Shown here piece after piece: positions 7,693 through 17,345 of a stretch of 37,902 bases of DNA. A program made the translations under genes and the position numbers. Location of the stretch: the NCBI GenBank assembly GCA_020720665.1, contig DYOF01000010.1, positions 1-37,902 on the forward strand, written 5' to 3'. The stretch comes from Acetofilamentum sp. Lineage in GTDB: Bacteria > Bacteroidota > Bacteroidia > Bacteroidales > JAADGE01. Numbering within the stretch: position 1 is the stretch's first letter; the number at the start of each line of letters is the position of its first letter. The notes under the pieces were generated by a model that was given only the letters and a program-made list of their open reading frames with translations, was not told the origin of the DNA and did not search any database.

Positions 7693-8438
7693 TGAAATTC
7701 AGCATTATAACCGCCACATATAACAGTGAAGCTACAATTGAAGATGCTTTAAAATCTGTAGCATCTCAAAGTTATTCAAATATTGAGCATATTATAATAG
7801 ACGGCGGTTCAAAAGATAATACGCTAAAAATAATCGAAAATTATAAAGATAAGATAGCATATTTTGTAAGTGAACCCGATAAAGGTATTTATGATGCTCT
7901 GAATAAGGGAATAAATGCGGCAACCGGAGATGTAATCGGATTTTTACACGCAGATGATTTGTTTTACAGCAATTTAGTTCTTGAAAAAACAGCAAAACAA
8001 TTTAGCGAAAATATTACAGATAGTATCTACGGCGATTTATTATATGTTTCCAAAGAAAATACTGAAAAAGTTATCAGAAATTGGAAAGCCGGAAAATATT
8101 CACTCAAAAAATTGAAACGCGGATGGATGCCTCCTCATCCCACGTTTTATGTAAAAAAAGATGTGTATGTTAATTTTGGTACCTTTGATACCGATTTTAA
8201 AATTGCAGCCGATTATGATTTTATTTTAAGAGTTTTAGGGAAATATAAAATAAGCACAAATTACTTGCCCGAAATTATGATAAAAATGAGAGTCGGTGGT
8301 GAGAGTAATAAAAATATTAATAATATAATTCGTAAGATGAAGGAAGATGTAAATGCTCTTAAAAAAAACAATTTGGGTAATTGGCAAACCGTGTTTTTAA
8401 AAAATATTATTAAAATTCCGCAATTGTTTTTAAAATAA
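7692..8438 (+). CDS. GT2-family glycosyltransferase
   Basis: A 248-residue inverting GT-A glycosyltransferase, third gene of the coupled glycan cassette. Residues 1-10 (MKFSIITATY) begin the nucleotide-binding fold, IIIDGGSKDNT is the usual first Asp motif, and GFLHADD is the metal-binding DxD equivalent. GWMPPHPTFYVKK and FKIAADYDFILR match the WcaA/WcaE-like subgroup. No membrane segment apart from a hydrophobic tail. Start codon overlaps the previous stop by one base. Specific sugar unknown. Confidence 0.9.
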   Translation: MKFSIITATYNSEATIEDALKSVASQSYSNIEHIIIDGGSKDNTLKIIENYKDKIAYFVSEPDKGIYDALNKGINAATGDVIGFLHADDLFYSNLVLEKTAKQFSENITDSIYGDLLYVSKENTEKVIRNWKAGKYSLKKLKRGWMPPHPTFYVKKDVYVNFGTFDTDFKIAADYDFILRVLGKYKISTNYLPEIMIKMRVGGESNKNINNIIRKMKEDVNALKKNNLGNWQTVFLKNIIKIPQLFLK

Positions 8439-8493
8439 GTAATACTCCGTGTAATATTTAATAAATTTGTTTTCAAAAAAGCCTTAAAATATA

Positions 8494-10434
8494 ATGATTC
8501 CAAAAGAAACGGTTGATAAAATTTTTGATGCTGCCGATATTTATGATGTTGTAAAGGATTATGTTAATTTAAAAAAATCCGGTGCAAATTATAAAGGCAA
8601 TTGTCCGTTTCATAATGAAAAAACACCTTCATTTATGGTTTCTCCGGCAAAAGGAATCTATAAATGTTTTGGTTGCGGTGCAGCCGGAAATACAGTTAAA
8701 TTTGTAATGGAACACGAAAAAGTTTCGTTTCCCGAAGCACTTAAAATTTTAGCCAAAAAATATCACATTGAAATTGTCGAAGAAATTCTTTCAGAAGAAC
8801 AAACCGTCCAAAAACAGGAACGTGACAGCCTTTTAATAGTTACCGAATTTGCCAAGAATTTTTTTATACATGCTCTTCACCAAACCGATGAAGGAAAGCA
8901 AATTGCACTATCCTATTATAAAGAAAGAGGATTTACCGAAGATATTATTAAAAAGTTTGAATTAGGATGGAGCCCGAGTAAAAAAAATGCACTTACAGAA
9001 ACGGCCGTTTTAAAGGGTTATAAAATTAACTACCTTGAAGAAACCGGTTTAACCGTTATAAAAAAAGAAACAAATTATCAATTTGACCGTTTTGCCGAAC
9101 GAATTATATTTCCTATACATACACTATCAGGCAAAGTAACAGCTTTCGGCGGAAGAACATTGAAAAATGATAAAAACATTGCAAAATATTTGAATTCGCC
9201 CGAGTCAGAAATATATCACAAGTCTAAAACACTTTACGGTATTTATTTTGCAAAAACCAGCATTGTTAAGTATGATAAATGTTTTATGGTTGAAGGATAT
9301 ACGGATGTAATTTCAATGCACAGGGCGGGTATTGAAAATGTAGTGGCATCCTCCGGAACAGCTTTAACCGTTGATCAAATAAAATTAGTTCGTCGTTTCA
9401 CAAAAAACCTGAGCATTATTTATGACGGCGATACTGCCGGAATTAAAGCATCACTAAGAGGTATTGATTTAGTCTTAGCCGAAGAAATGAATTTGAAAAT
9501 CGTTTTACTGCCACACGGAGAAGACCCAGATTCATTTGCCCGAAAACAAAGTTCCGAGAATTTAATAAACTTTATAAATGAACATGAACAAGATTTTATT
9601 GAGTTCAAAACCAAATTATTAGCAGAAGAAGCAAAAACCGACCCGGTTAAAAGAGCTCAATTAGTAATGGATGTTGTTAAATCAATTGCAATTATACCCG
9701 ATACAATTTTAAGAGCAGAATATATTAAAACAACAGCTTTGCAATTAAATGTAAAAGAGGAAGTTATATATGAAGAAATTCGAAAAATACTGTTAAAAAA
9801 TTTTGAAGACGGTAAATATAAATCAATTAATAATTTAGCAGCACATGCAAAGGAACCAAAATTATTGCCTGTTGAAACAGGAGGTTTAGTTTCCGTCAGC
9901 AACGAAAAAGAAATAATTTGGTTTTTATTAAACTTCGGAAATGAAAGTATTTCCTATGATGATGACAGCGGAGAACATATTTCGGTTGCAGAATTTATTA
10001 TTAATGAAATTAAAAATGAAAGTTTAGAATTTCAAAACGTAATTTATAAAGAGATTTTTCAAGAGTATGACCAATATTTCAGCTCAAAAGAAGAATCGCC
10101 CCTGAATTATTTTTTAAATCATCCGAATGAAAAAGTCAGTTCAATTGTAGCAGAAATAATCAGTCCGAAAAAAGAACTCAGCAAACTGTGGGAGAAAAAA
10201 GGCGGCTTAACCGTGATGCCCGAACAAAATTTACACGAATCGGTACCGGAAGCGATAGAACGTTTTAAATTGCAAATTGTAAATCAAAAAATTAAAGAAA
10301 TTAATATTCAAATCTCAAATCTCAAACCGGAAGAATACGACACCGGATTGAAACCATTGCTTGAAACTCTAAGGAAAATGGCCGATTTCAAAATTGAACT
10401 GATTCAATTTACCGAAAAATCGGCACTGATATAA
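8494..10434 (+). CDS. dnaG: DNA primase DnaG
   Basis: Synthesises RNA primers at the replication fork together with DnaB helicase. The 646-residue protein has the CHC2 zinc finger (C37, H40, C58, C61 in NCPFHNEKTPSF...YKCFGCG), the primase catalytic core, and a Toprim domain with VEGYTDV near residue 266 and YDGDTAG at 310-316 carrying the metal-binding acidic residues. The rest is the helicase-binding C-terminal region. Length is usual for Bacteroidota. A lone -7-like TAAATTTG lies at 8462-8469, without a clear -33 element. It converges on the minus-strand gene ending at 10441. Confidence 0.97.
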   Translation: MIPKETVDKIFDAADIYDVVKDYVNLKKSGANYKGNCPFHNEKTPSFMVSPAKGIYKCFGCGAAGNTVKFVMEHEKVSFPEALKILAKKYHIEIVEEILSEEQTVQKQERDSLLIVTEFAKNFFIHALHQTDEGKQIALSYYKERGFTEDIIKKFELGWSPSKKNALTETAVLKGYKINYLEETGLTVIKKETNYQFDRFAERIIFPIHTLSGKVTAFGGRTLKNDKNIAKYLNSPESEIYHKSKTLYGIYFAKTSIVKYDKCFMVEGYTDVISMHRAGIENVVASSGTALTVDQIKLVRRFTKNLSIIYDGDTAGIKASLRGIDLVLAEEMNLKIVLLPHGEDPDSFARKQSSENLINFINEHEQDFIEFKTKLLAEEAKTDPVKRAQLVMDVVKSIAIIPDTILRAEYIKTTALQLNVKEEVIYEEIRKILLKNFEDGKYKSINNLAAHAKEPKLLPVETGGLVSVSNEKEIIWFLLNFGNESISYDDDSGEHISVAEFIINEIKNESLEFQNVIYKEIFQEYDQYFSSKEESPLNYFLNHPNEKVSSIVAEIISPKKELSKLWEKKGGLTVMPEQNLHESVPEAIERFKLQIVNQKIKEINIQISNLKPEEYDTGLKPLLETLRKMADFKIELIQFTEKSALI

Positions 10435-10440
10435 AACAGA

Positions 10441-10815
10441 TTAAAATTTAATTTCGTTTTCATATTTTACCGCTTTAATTTTAAAACCTGTAAATGCAGA
10501 TATTAATTTTGCACCGGTTCGTATTAATACCGAATCTGAAATTAACCAAACAACACCAATTTTACTTTTTAATTCTTTCATGGTATTTTGCCATATTGAC
10601 AGGGCTTTTGATTCATACCCCGTCATTTTTGTGCAATCCCAAATCAGCATTGATTTTTCATTCCCAATGCTTGAAAATATATCTTTCCACTCTTCAGCTC
10701 CGATTAGGGCATTTTCTTCGCAAAATTTTCCTTCAAATGTGAATTTTAAACACTCTTCTGTTTTACATTCATACAATTCAATATTAAAACTGCAATTTTC
10801 ATTTGTTGTTGTCAT
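10441..10815 (-). CDS. Hypothetical STAS-like protein
   Basis: A 124-residue soluble protein without signal peptide. I do not recognise a named family. The alternation of strands and helices, with MLIWDCTKMTGYESKAL in the middle followed by a second strand (IGVVWLISDS) and helix, resembles a STAS/SpoIIAA-like alpha/beta domain, where the Asp-containing loop sits before a helix. No conserved phosphorylatable Ser is obvious, so an anti-anti-sigma role is not supported. It is a single gene with its own promoter at 10904-10934, and convergent with dnaG. Function unknown. Confidence 0.75.
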   Translation of the reverse strand: MTTTNENCSFNIELYECKTEECLKFTFEGKFCEENALIGAEEWKDIFSSIGNEKSMLIWDCTKMTGYESKALSIWQNTMKELKSKIGVVWLISDSVLIRTGAKLISAFTGFKIKAVKYENEIKF

Positions 10816-10903
10816 CTGATATACTTCTTTAATATTTCTCTGTTACGGCATATTTAAAATAATGTTTCCTATTTTAAAACAAGCATTATCATTTAACCCG
10901 TTA

Positions 10904-10934
10904 CAAAGGTATGATACTTTTTTTCTTTTTGCAA
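10904..10934 (-). promoter_or_regulatory. Bacteroidota-type promoter for the STAS-like gene
   Basis: On the minus strand TTG (10932-10934) is followed after exactly 20 bases by TACCTTTG (10904-10911), a full match to the TAnnTTTG -7 element of the Bacteroidota major sigma factor. Transcription would start near 10897, giving a leader of ~80 bases. Confidence 0.7.
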
Positions 10935-11032
10935 TTATAACTGCAATTGAACGATAAATGTCGGTTTTTAACGTATAAACTCCTTTTTATTTGAATAATA
11001 CGATTCTTTTGCTAAGAGTTCAATTAATTCTT

Positions 11033-11061
11033 TTGCAATAAATAAAAAAAAAGTATTTTTG
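11033..11061 (+). promoter_or_regulatory. Promoter of the SAM-II riboswitch-metK unit
   Basis: TTG at 11033-11035 and TATTTTTG at 11054-11061 are 18 bases apart and match the Bacteroidota -33/-7 consensus. The predicted start (~11067) falls exactly at the 5' edge of the riboswitch P1 stem, which supports both calls. Confidence 0.65.
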
Positions 11062-11064
11062 CAT

Positions 11065-11115
11065 CGGCGGAAAGATTTGATTGCTTGCAACCGCAGAAAA
11101 AAATGCTAAAAACAT
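11065..11115 (+). ncRNA. SAM-II riboswitch (metA motif) controlling metK
   Basis: The segment shows the conserved SAM-II layout: a short P1 (gcgg at 11067-11070 with ccgc at 11091-11094) closing a loop with gatttgattgcttgcaa, then an A-rich linker and the 3' gctaaaa (11105-11111) that forms the pseudoknot. The gattt, gcttgca and gctaaaa blocks match the known core in order and spacing. SAM-II occurs in Alphaproteobacteria and Bacteroidota upstream of methionine and SAM genes and normally shuts off expression when S-adenosylmethionine is abundant. Here it would give product feedback on MetK. Recognised by eye; not folded or scored. Confidence 0.75.
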
Positions 11116-11171
11116 TACTTCTGTTATTATCTTCCCCTATAAACTTAATAATAATCTTAATTCAGTTAAAA

Positions 11172-12452
11172 ATGTCATATTTTTTTACATCAGAATCGGT
11201 ATCCGAAGGACATCCTGATAAAGTTGCCGATCAAATATCTGACGCGCTGTTAGATGAGTTTTTAAAACAAGACCCTGAGTCTAAAGTAGCTTGTGAAACA
11301 TTAGTAACAACCGGCTTAACGGTTTTAAGCGGAGAAGTTAAAACTACTGCATGGGTTGATACACAAGAAACTGCCCGAAAAGTCATAAAAGAAATCGGTT
11401 ACACTAAAGGTGAATATAAATTTGAATCAGAATCATGCGGTGTAATTTCAGCTATTCATGAACAATCATCAGATATTAATCAGGGGGTTGTAAGAGCTTC
11501 TGAAGAAGAACAAGGAGCCGGAGATCAAGGCATGATGTTCGGGTATGCCAATAATGAAACAGAAGACTATATGCCCCTTCCGATTGATTTATCTCATAAA
11601 CTACTGATTGAGATGGCTGCAATTCGAAAAGCCGGTAAACAAATGACCTATTTACGACCGGATTCAAAATCGCAAGTAACCATTGAGTACGATGAAAATA
11701 ATCGAGCAAAAAGAATTGAAACCATAGTCCTTTCAACTCAACATGATGATTTTGTTAAAGCCGTAAACGGTAAATCACAAAAACAAGCCGATGATGAGAT
11801 GTTAAGTATCATTCGTGATGATATGAAAAACATTTTAATCCCTGCTGTTAAAGATAAACTGCCCGATTCTGTAAAAGCCTTATTTAACGATGATTATAAC
11901 TTATTTGTGAATCCGACAGGAAAATTTGTAATCGGCGGACCTCACGGAGATACCGGTTTAACCGGAAGAAAAATTATTGTTGATACCTACGGCGGGAAAG
12001 GTGCACACGGCGGCGGTGCGTTTTCCGGAAAAGATTCTTCAAAAGTTGATCGTTCGGCAGCGTATGCAACACGTCATATCGCAAAAAATTTAGTTGCAGC
12101 GGGTGTTGCCGATGAAGTTTTGGTGCAAGTTGCATATGCTATCGGTATTGCCGACCCGGTAGGTTTATATGTGAATACTTACGGTACTTCAAAGGTAAAA
12201 TTATCAGATAGTGAAATTGCCAAAAAAGTGAACGCTATTTTTGATATGAGACCGGCTGCCATTGTAAAACGATTTGGTTTAAAGAACCCGATATTCAGAG
12301 AAACCGCTGCATATGGGCATATGGGGCGAAAACCTTTTTCTAAAGAAGTTACATTCGGAGCAAACGGAAATACATATAAAAAAAGTGTTGAATTTTTTGC
12401 TTGGGAAAACTTAGATTATGTCCAAAAAGTAAAACAAGCCTTTAACATATAG
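11172..12452 (+). CDS. metK: S-adenosylmethionine synthase
   Basis: Makes S-adenosylmethionine from methionine and ATP. With ATG at 11172 the protein is 426 residues and starts [17 protein letters not shown], placing the catalytic His at residue 14 as in the family. [12 protein letters not shown] and [21 protein letters not shown] are the ATP and phosphate-loop signatures. The longer in-frame TTG start at 11085 lies inside the riboswitch and adds a 29-residue hydrophobic extension foreign to the family, so I reject it. The gene is followed by a strong terminator at 12475, so it is monocistronic under SAM-II control. Confidence 0.97.
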   Translation: MSYFFTSESVSEGHPDKVADQISDALLDEFLKQDPESKVACETLVTTGLTVLSGEVKTTAWVDTQETARKVIKEIGYTKGEYKFESESCGVISAIHEQSSDINQGVVRASEEEQGAGDQGMMFGYANNETEDYMPLPIDLSHKLLIEMAAIRKAGKQMTYLRPDSKSQVTIEYDENNRAKRIETIVLSTQHDDFVKAVNGKSQKQADDEMLSIIRDDMKNILIPAVKDKLPDSVKALFNDDYNLFVNPTGKFVIGGPHGDTGLTGRKIIVDTYGGKGAHGGGAFSGKDSSKVDRSAAYATRHIAKNLVAAGVADEVLVQVAYAIGIADPVGLYVNTYGTSKVKLSDSEIAKKVNAIFDMRPAAIVKRFGLKNPIFRETAAYGHMGRKPFSKEVTFGANGNTYKKSVEFFAWENLDYVQKVKQAFNI

Positions 12453-12474
12453 AAAATTAAGAGAATATATTTAT

Positions 12475-12515
12475 TTAGGTATCATAATTTTTTTAATTTT
12501 GATACCTAATTTTTT
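12475..12515 (+). terminator. Intrinsic terminator after metK
   Basis: ttaggtatca (12475-12484) pairs perfectly with tgatacctaa (12500-12509), a 10-bp stem with a T-rich loop, followed by a run of T. Confidence 0.85.
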
Positions 12516-12536
12516 AATACACTCTAAATCAAAAAC

Positions 12537-13655
12537 ATGTCCAAAATTGCATTTATTACCGGTATAACAGGACAAGACGGTGCCTATTTGGCTGAATTTC
12601 TGCTAAAAAAAGGCTATATCGTTCATGGTTTAAAAAGAAGAAGTTCGCTGTTTAATACCGACAGAATTGACCATTTATACCTTGACCCGCATGTTGAAAA
12701 CAGAAACTTTATTCTTCATTACGGCGATTTAACCGATTCGACAAATTTAATTCGCATTATTCAAGAAATTCAGCCCGATGAAATCTATAATCTGGCTGCC
12801 ATGAGTCATGTTAAAGTCAGTTTTGAAACCCCTGAATATACAGCTAATGCCGACGGAATAGGAACTTTAAGGATATTAGAAGCCGTCAGATTGTTAGGAT
12901 TAGTAAAAAAAACAAAAATATATCAGGCATCCACCAGTGAGCTTTACGGATTAGTTCAAGAAGTACCTCAAAAAGAAACAACTCCGTTTTATCCCAGAAG
13001 CCCTTACGGAGTTGCAAAGTTATATGCATATTGGATTACCGTTAATTACCGTGAAGCATACGGAATGTTTGCCTGTAACGGAATTTTGTTTAATCATGAG
13101 TCACCCGTACGCGGTGAAACATTTGTAACCAGAAAAATTACCAGAGCAACTTCAAAAATAGCTTTAGGTTTACAAGACGTTTTATATGTCGGAAATTTAT
13201 CGGCTAAACGCGATTGGGGACATGCAAAAGATTATGTGAAGGCTATGTACCTGATGATGCAACAAGAAAAACCGGAGGATTTTGTTATTGCAACCGGAAA
13301 AACAACAAGCGTAAGAGATTTGATTAAAACGGCTTTTGGTGAAGTAGGAGCAGAGCTCGAATTTAAAGGTGAAGGAAAAAATGAAGTCGGATTTATAAAA
13401 TCGGTTAAAGGCGATTTTTTTGAACATTTACCGGTCGGTAAAATTGTTGTAAAGGTTGATGCGACTTATTTTCGACCCACGGAAGTTGATTTGTTAATCG
13501 GCGATTCGTCAAAAGCCAAAACAAAACTTGGCTGGGAACCTGAATACACTCTAAATGAACTGATTAAGGAAATGGTTCAGAGCGATTTAAAACTTATGCA
13601 AAAGGACAAGTTTTTAAAAGAATCGGGCTTTGAGGTTAAGAATTATTTTGAGTAA
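12537..13655 (+). CDS. gmd: GDP-mannose 4,6-dehydratase
   Basis: Converts GDP-mannose to GDP-4-keto-6-deoxymannose, the first step to GDP-fucose and related sugars for surface glycans. The 372-residue protein has the extended SDR fold: [10 protein letters not shown] (9-18) binds NADP, STSE (132-135) and Y157-x3-K161 ([10 protein letters not shown]) form the catalytic set, and [16 protein letters not shown] is the characteristic Gmd loop. The 3' end meets the convergent aminotransferase with a 3-base gap. No partner fucose synthase gene (fcl) is next to it. Confidence 0.96.
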   Translation: MSKIAFITGITGQDGAYLAEFLLKKGYIVHGLKRRSSLFNTDRIDHLYLDPHVENRNFILHYGDLTDSTNLIRIIQEIQPDEIYNLAAMSHVKVSFETPEYTANADGIGTLRILEAVRLLGLVKKTKIYQASTSELYGLVQEVPQKETTPFYPRSPYGVAKLYAYWITVNYREAYGMFACNGILFNHESPVRGETFVTRKITRATSKIALGLQDVLYVGNLSAKRDWGHAKDYVKAMYLMMQQEKPEDFVIATGKTTSVRDLIKTAFGEVGAELEFKGEGKNEVGFIKSVKGDFFEHLPVGKIVVKVDATYFRPTEVDLLIGDSSKAKTKLGWEPEYTLNELIKEMVQSDLKLMQKDKFLKESGFEVKNYFE

Positions 13656-13658
13656 GCT

Positions 13659-14756
13659 TTATTTAAAAAACGCTTTAAATTTTTCTTGCGGAACCGAAAC
13701 GCAAATTCTGGAATATTTTTCAGGATTTATATCGGTTCTTTTAGTAAAATAACTCAAAGGCACACTTCCTATATTCATAGCTTTTAATTCATCAAACGAT
13801 TTATTTACAATTACAAAAATTCCGATAGGAACAGTATTGCCATAGAACTCTTTAGGAAGTAAATTTTTATCTTTCAGCAATTTAATATTTGCTTTAATAT
13901 CTTCGACAGTTTTATTTTTGAATGCTGTTGTTGCTTTAATCCCTTCGGGACTTGTTAATAGTTTTTCAACCAAAATTTGCCCGAATGCATTAATTCCGTT
14001 TCCCGAATAGAGTAATCGTATGGCAAACTCATCATTAAACGCTTGATTTATGCTATGCATAAAACCGACTCTTTGACCGCTCAAACCAACTGATTTACTA
14101 AAACTTTCGGTTATAATAACATTGTCATGGTTTAATAATTTTTGATACAATTCATCTGAATGATCATAAAATAAACGACGATAGGGTCCGTCCCAAATAA
14201 CAGTGATATTTTTTTGATGCAAAATATTTAAAGTTTCAATAAGAAGTGTTTCTTCGGCTTTTTCACCGGTCGGATTATTCGGGTCACAAATAATAACTGC
14301 TGAATTTTGGTAGGTATCAGGATTATTAATAATATCTTCAAATTTATTATAAAAACACTGTTCTTTTCCGGCAATTTTTAAGGCATTTGTATAGGCACCC
14401 CAATAGAATGATGCGGAATATATTTTTTGAACAGCTAAGGTTTGGAAAACTAATGACAGTGCATGCATTCCGCCGGCAGTGATATAAATGTTTTCGTCCG
14501 AAGTTTTATTTTTGAAAAATTCATTATTAATCGCTTTTCGAAGAGGCAACATACCCTTTGAATGTGCATAATATTGAACGGCATCCGAATTAAAATCAAT
14601 TAAAGGAATAATTTCGCTTAAATCAATATTTTTTACCTGATTAATACCTCTGTTTAAGTACAGAAATTCTTTACCGCTTATACGGCTTTGTTCTCTTAAA
14701 TCCTCGCTGATTTTAACGATGGCTGAAAATTTGGCTCCGCTTATATTAAGTTTCAT
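13659..14756 (-). CDS. Class I/II PLP-dependent aminotransferase
   Basis: A 365-residue fold-type I aminotransferase. DPNNPTG (158-164) and D189/Y192 contact the cofactor and K221 in ESFSKSVGLSGQRVG is the Schiff-base lysine. The N-terminal LNRGINQ and YAHSKGMLPLRKAI match the aspartate/LL-diaminopimelate-like superfamily broadly, but the substrate cannot be named. It starts one base after the stop of folE on the same strand, so the two are almost certainly co-transcribed. Whether that implies a role in pterin-linked metabolism is not shown by the sequence. Confidence 0.88.
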   Translation of the reverse strand: MKLNISGAKFSAIVKISEDLREQSRISGKEFLYLNRGINQVKNIDLSEIIPLIDFNSDAVQYYAHSKGMLPLRKAINNEFFKNKTSDENIYITAGGMHALSLVFQTLAVQKIYSASFYWGAYTNALKIAGKEQCFYNKFEDIINNPDTYQNSAVIICDPNNPTGEKAEETLLIETLNILHQKNITVIWDGPYRRLFYDHSDELYQKLLNHDNVIITESFSKSVGLSGQRVGFMHSINQAFNDEFAIRLLYSGNGINAFGQILVEKLLTSPEGIKATTAFKNKTVEDIKANIKLLKDKNLLPKEFYGNTVPIGIFVIVNKSFDELKAMNIGSVPLSYFTKRTDINPEKYSRICVSVPQEKFKAFFK

Positions 14757-14757
14757 A

Positions 14758-15393
14758 TTATATTAATTTTGACCCGATTAAGTGAATAAACTCCTCTCGG
14801 GTTTTAGCATTGTTAAAAGCGCCTGTAAACGCCGAAGTGCTTGTGACCGAATTCTGTTTCTGTATGCCTCTGATTCGCATACACATATGTGCGGCTTCAA
14901 TAACTACGGCAACACCTAATGGTTTTAAAGTTTCATGAATTGTATCTCTGATTTGCATTGTTAAACGTTCTTGAACTTGCAGCCGTCGGGAATAGGCTTC
15001 AACAACGCGTGCAATTTTACTAAGCCCGGTTATGTATCCGTTCGGAATGTAGGCAACATGAGCCTTACCGTAAAAGGGGAGCATATGATGTTCACACATT
15101 GAGTATAAATCAATGTCTTTTACAATAACCATTTCGCTGTAATCTTCTTTAAATAAAGCACTTTTTATAATTTCTGCGGGATCCGTATTGTAGCCTTTAG
15201 TCATAAACTGCATGGCTTTTGCAACACGTGAAGGCGTTTTTTCAAGCCCTTCCCGATTTGTATCTTCGCCTAATAACTTTAAAATGGAATAATAATGTTC
15301 GGCAATCTTTTTTGTAGTTTCTTCGTTATAGGAATCGATTCTTACATAACCGAAATCCGGATCTACACCCGTTCCTTTACTTATTATCTTCAT
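14758..15393 (-). CDS. folE: GTP cyclohydrolase I
   Basis: Opens the imidazole ring of GTP to form 7,8-dihydroneopterin triphosphate, the first step of folate (and queuosine-type) synthesis. The 211-residue protein has the type I signatures: [12 protein letters not shown], the zinc ligands in [18 protein letters not shown] and the later [12 protein letters not shown], and the S-x-T/TSAFTGAF end. A ~25-residue N-terminal extension before the core is not unusual. It is first in a two-gene unit with the aminotransferase and diverges from mqnB across a 76-base gap. Confidence 0.96.
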   Translation of the reverse strand: MKIISKGTGVDPDFGYVRIDSYNEETTKKIAEHYYSILKLLGEDTNREGLEKTPSRVAKAMQFMTKGYNTDPAEIIKSALFKEDYSEMVIVKDIDLYSMCEHHMLPFYGKAHVAYIPNGYITGLSKIARVVEAYSRRLQVQERLTMQIRDTIHETLKPLGVAVVIEAAHMCMRIRGIQKQNSVTSTSAFTGAFNNAKTREEFIHLIGSKLI

Positions 15394-15405
15394 ACAATAC
15401 TTTAA

Positions 15406-15436
15406 TTGGTTCTGAAATAATATTTGAATATTTTTG
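15406..15436 (+). promoter_or_regulatory. Promoter of mqnB-mqnD
   Basis: TTG (15406-15408), 20 bases, then TATTTTTG (15429-15436): a full match to the Bacteroidota -33/-7 pattern, with a predicted start near 15443 and a leader of only ~27 bases. Confidence 0.7.
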
Positions 15437-15469
15437 TAAAAATAAAATAAAACAAATTATTAAACTATT

Positions 15470-16183
15470 TTGAAAGAAAAATTAGAAATCTTAATTGTTT
15501 TTGCAACAAAAAGTGAAGCGGAAAGTTTATTTGAAGTATTTCATAATAAGAATGTTACGAAAATAACTAAGGATACATTTTTATTAAAAAATTGTAATGC
15601 AGAAATTTTAATTTCGGGTATCGGAATTCATTCAACAACTTATTACTTAACGAAAAAATTAGGCTCAAAATCATATGATTTGGTTATAAATGCCGGAATA
15701 TGCGGCAGCTTTAATGAAGATATTAATATCGGTGATTGTGTCAGTGTTATATCAGATGAATTTGCTGATTTAGGAATTGTCAACAGCAGAGGGAATTTCA
15801 GTACTTTATTTGAAGAAAAAATTCTTAAATTGAATCAAAGTCCGTATGATAACGGTAAAATCTATAATCAACTAAAATTAAATGTTGATACCGAGTTGCG
15901 TAAAGTAACGGCTATTACAGTAAATACCGTTTCGGGAAGTGATGAACAAATTGCAGCTCGATTACAAAAATTTAATCCGGATATTGAAACTATGGAAGGG
16001 GCGGCAGCAGCGTATGTTTGTAAATGTGAAAAAATTGATTTTTTACAAATAAGAGCCGTATCTAATATTGTTGAGGCTCGGAATAAAGCAGAATGGGATA
16101 TTCCTTTGGCAATTAATAATTTGGGAGATGAATTGTTCAGAATTCTGAATTCGGTTTCCGGTAATTTTAATCAATTGAAATGA
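15470..16183 (+). CDS. mqnB: Futalosine hydrolase MqnB (TTG start)
   Basis: Cleaves futalosine to dehypoxanthine futalosine and hypoxanthine in the alternative (futalosine) menaquinone pathway. It belongs to the nucleoside phosphorylase superfamily: NAGICGSF binds the base/ribose region and ETMEGAAAAYVC carries the purine-nucleosidase Glu. The start is forced: an in-frame TAA lies at 15461 and there is no ATG before the ME(G) motif late in the protein, so TTG at 15470 is the only conventional start and sits just before the conserved LEILIVFATKSEA. Its last 4 bases overlap mqnD, giving translational coupling within the same pathway. Confidence 0.9.
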   Translation: MKEKLEILIVFATKSEAESLFEVFHNKNVTKITKDTFLLKNCNAEILISGIGIHSTTYYLTKKLGSKSYDLVINAGICGSFNEDINIGDCVSVISDEFADLGIVNSRGNFSTLFEEKILKLNQSPYDNGKIYNQLKLNVDTELRKVTAITVNTVSGSDEQIAARLQKFNPDIETMEGAAAAYVCKCEKIDFLQIRAVSNIVEARNKAEWDIPLAINNLGDELFRILNSVSGNFNQLK

Positions 16184-17010
16184 TAAAACTTACATTAGGG
16201 TTTTCAACCTGTCCTAACGATACGTTTATTTTTGATGCAGCCGTTCATCATAAAATTGATACTGAAGATATTAACTTCGAGCTTGTCTTAGCCGATGTTG
16301 AAGAGTTAAATAAAACCGCATTTAAAGGAAACATTGACGTAACAAAATTAAGTTATCATGCATATGCCTATGCGGCAGATAATTACATTATTTTAAATTC
16401 AGGTAGTGCATTAGGAAATAATAACGGACCGCTGTTAATCAGTAAACGTAAGATTTATCCTGATGAGATTGATTCATTAAAAATTGCAATACCCGGAAAT
16501 TACACTACTGCAAACTTGTTGCTGGGAATAGCCTTTCCGAATGCTAAAAACAAAAAACCATACCTGTTTTCAGATATTGAAACAGCTGTATTTGATGAAG
16601 AAGTTGATGCAGGTTTAATCATTCATGAAAATCGTTTCACTTATGAGGCAAAAGGCTTAAAAAAAATTATAGATTTAGGCGAATATTGGGAAGAATTAAG
16701 CCAAATGCCGATTCCCTTAGGTTGTATTGTTATGCACAGAAAATACAATTCGGAACTTCATGAAAAACTTAGTCGAATTATTAAACGAAGCATTGAATAT
16801 GCACATAAAAACCCAAATTCTTCGCTTTCATTTATTCAACAATATGCACAAGAAATGAATGCGGAAGTTATGAAAAAACATATTGATTTATATGTAAATA
16901 ATTATTCAACAGATATAGGCGAAAAAGGAAAGCAAGCGGTTTACAGGCTTTATGATGAGGCAAAAAAAAGGAATTTAATTCCTGAAATGAGAAAAAATAT
17001 TTTTATTTGA
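16180..17010 (+). CDS. mqnD: 1,4-dihydroxy-6-naphthoate synthase MqnD
   Basis: Forms 1,4-dihydroxy-6-naphthoate from cyclic dehypoxanthine futalosine. The 276-residue protein has the periplasmic-binding-protein-like fold of the MqnA/MqnD family and starts with GFSTCPNDTFIFDAAV, which is diagnostic for MqnD; VTKLSYHAYAYA, IPGNYTTANLLL and AGLIIHENRFTY follow, the last with the catalytic His of the family. It overlaps mqnB by ATGA. The other pathway genes (mqnA, mqnC, mqnE) are not in the window. Confidence 0.95.
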   Translation: MIKLTLGFSTCPNDTFIFDAAVHHKIDTEDINFELVLADVEELNKTAFKGNIDVTKLSYHAYAYAADNYIILNSGSALGNNNGPLLISKRKIYPDEIDSLKIAIPGNYTTANLLLGIAFPNAKNKKPYLFSDIETAVFDEEVDAGLIIHENRFTYEAKGLKKIIDLGEYWEELSQMPIPLGCIVMHRKYNSELHEKLSRIIKRSIEYAHKNPNSSLSFIQQYAQEMNAEVMKKHIDLYVNNYSTDIGEKGKQAVYRLYDEAKKRNLIPEMRKNIFI

Positions 17011-17148
17011 TTCTATAATAAATTATGTATTATTTAGAAAGAATATAAATTGCAAAACTGAATGATAAATTTATTAATTGTTTTGAATAATTATAAAATA
17101 ATAATAACATTTGCAAAGAGAATTTTTTAAATTTTAAAATTATAAACA

Positions 17149-17325
17149 ATGGCTTATTTTATTAATCCCGATGAATGTACTGCTTGCGGTGCATGTATGG
17201 ATGAGTGTCCGGTAGAAGCAATATCAGCCGGTGATGATTTTTACACAATTGATCCTGAGTTATGTACAGATTGCGGAGCATGTGCAGATGTGTGTCCGGT
17301 TGAATGTATCAGCGAAGGTAAATAA
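17149..17325 (+). CDS. 2[4Fe-4S] ferredoxin
   Basis: A 58-residue electron carrier. Two classic clusters are complete: CTACGACMDECP and CTDCGACADVCP, each C-x2-C-x2-C-x3-CP. Clostridial-type length, no signal peptide. ATG at 17149 gives MAYFINPDEC. It is a single gene, 138 bases after mqnD and followed by a clear terminator at 17346. Its redox partner is not indicated by the neighbours; pyruvate:ferredoxin or similar oxidoreductases would be typical. Confidence 0.95.
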   Translation: MAYFINPDECTACGACMDECPVEAISAGDDFYTIDPELCTDCGACADVCPVECISEGK

Positions 17326-17345
17326 GTAAAAATTTACAGAAACAA

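Noticed and set aside
11085-11171. Longer metK start (TTG at 11085)
   Set aside because: It begins inside the SAM-II riboswitch core and adds a hydrophobic stretch unlike any MetK; the ATG at 11172 gives the canonical N-terminus.
12494-12501. TAATTTTG as a gmd promoter
   Set aside because: It lies in the loop and stem of the metK terminator and has no TTG at the right distance.
5999-13655. One continuous polysaccharide locus from the GT cassette through gmd
   Set aside because: dnaG, the STAS-like gene and metK with its own terminator lie between, so the sugar genes are scattered single units.
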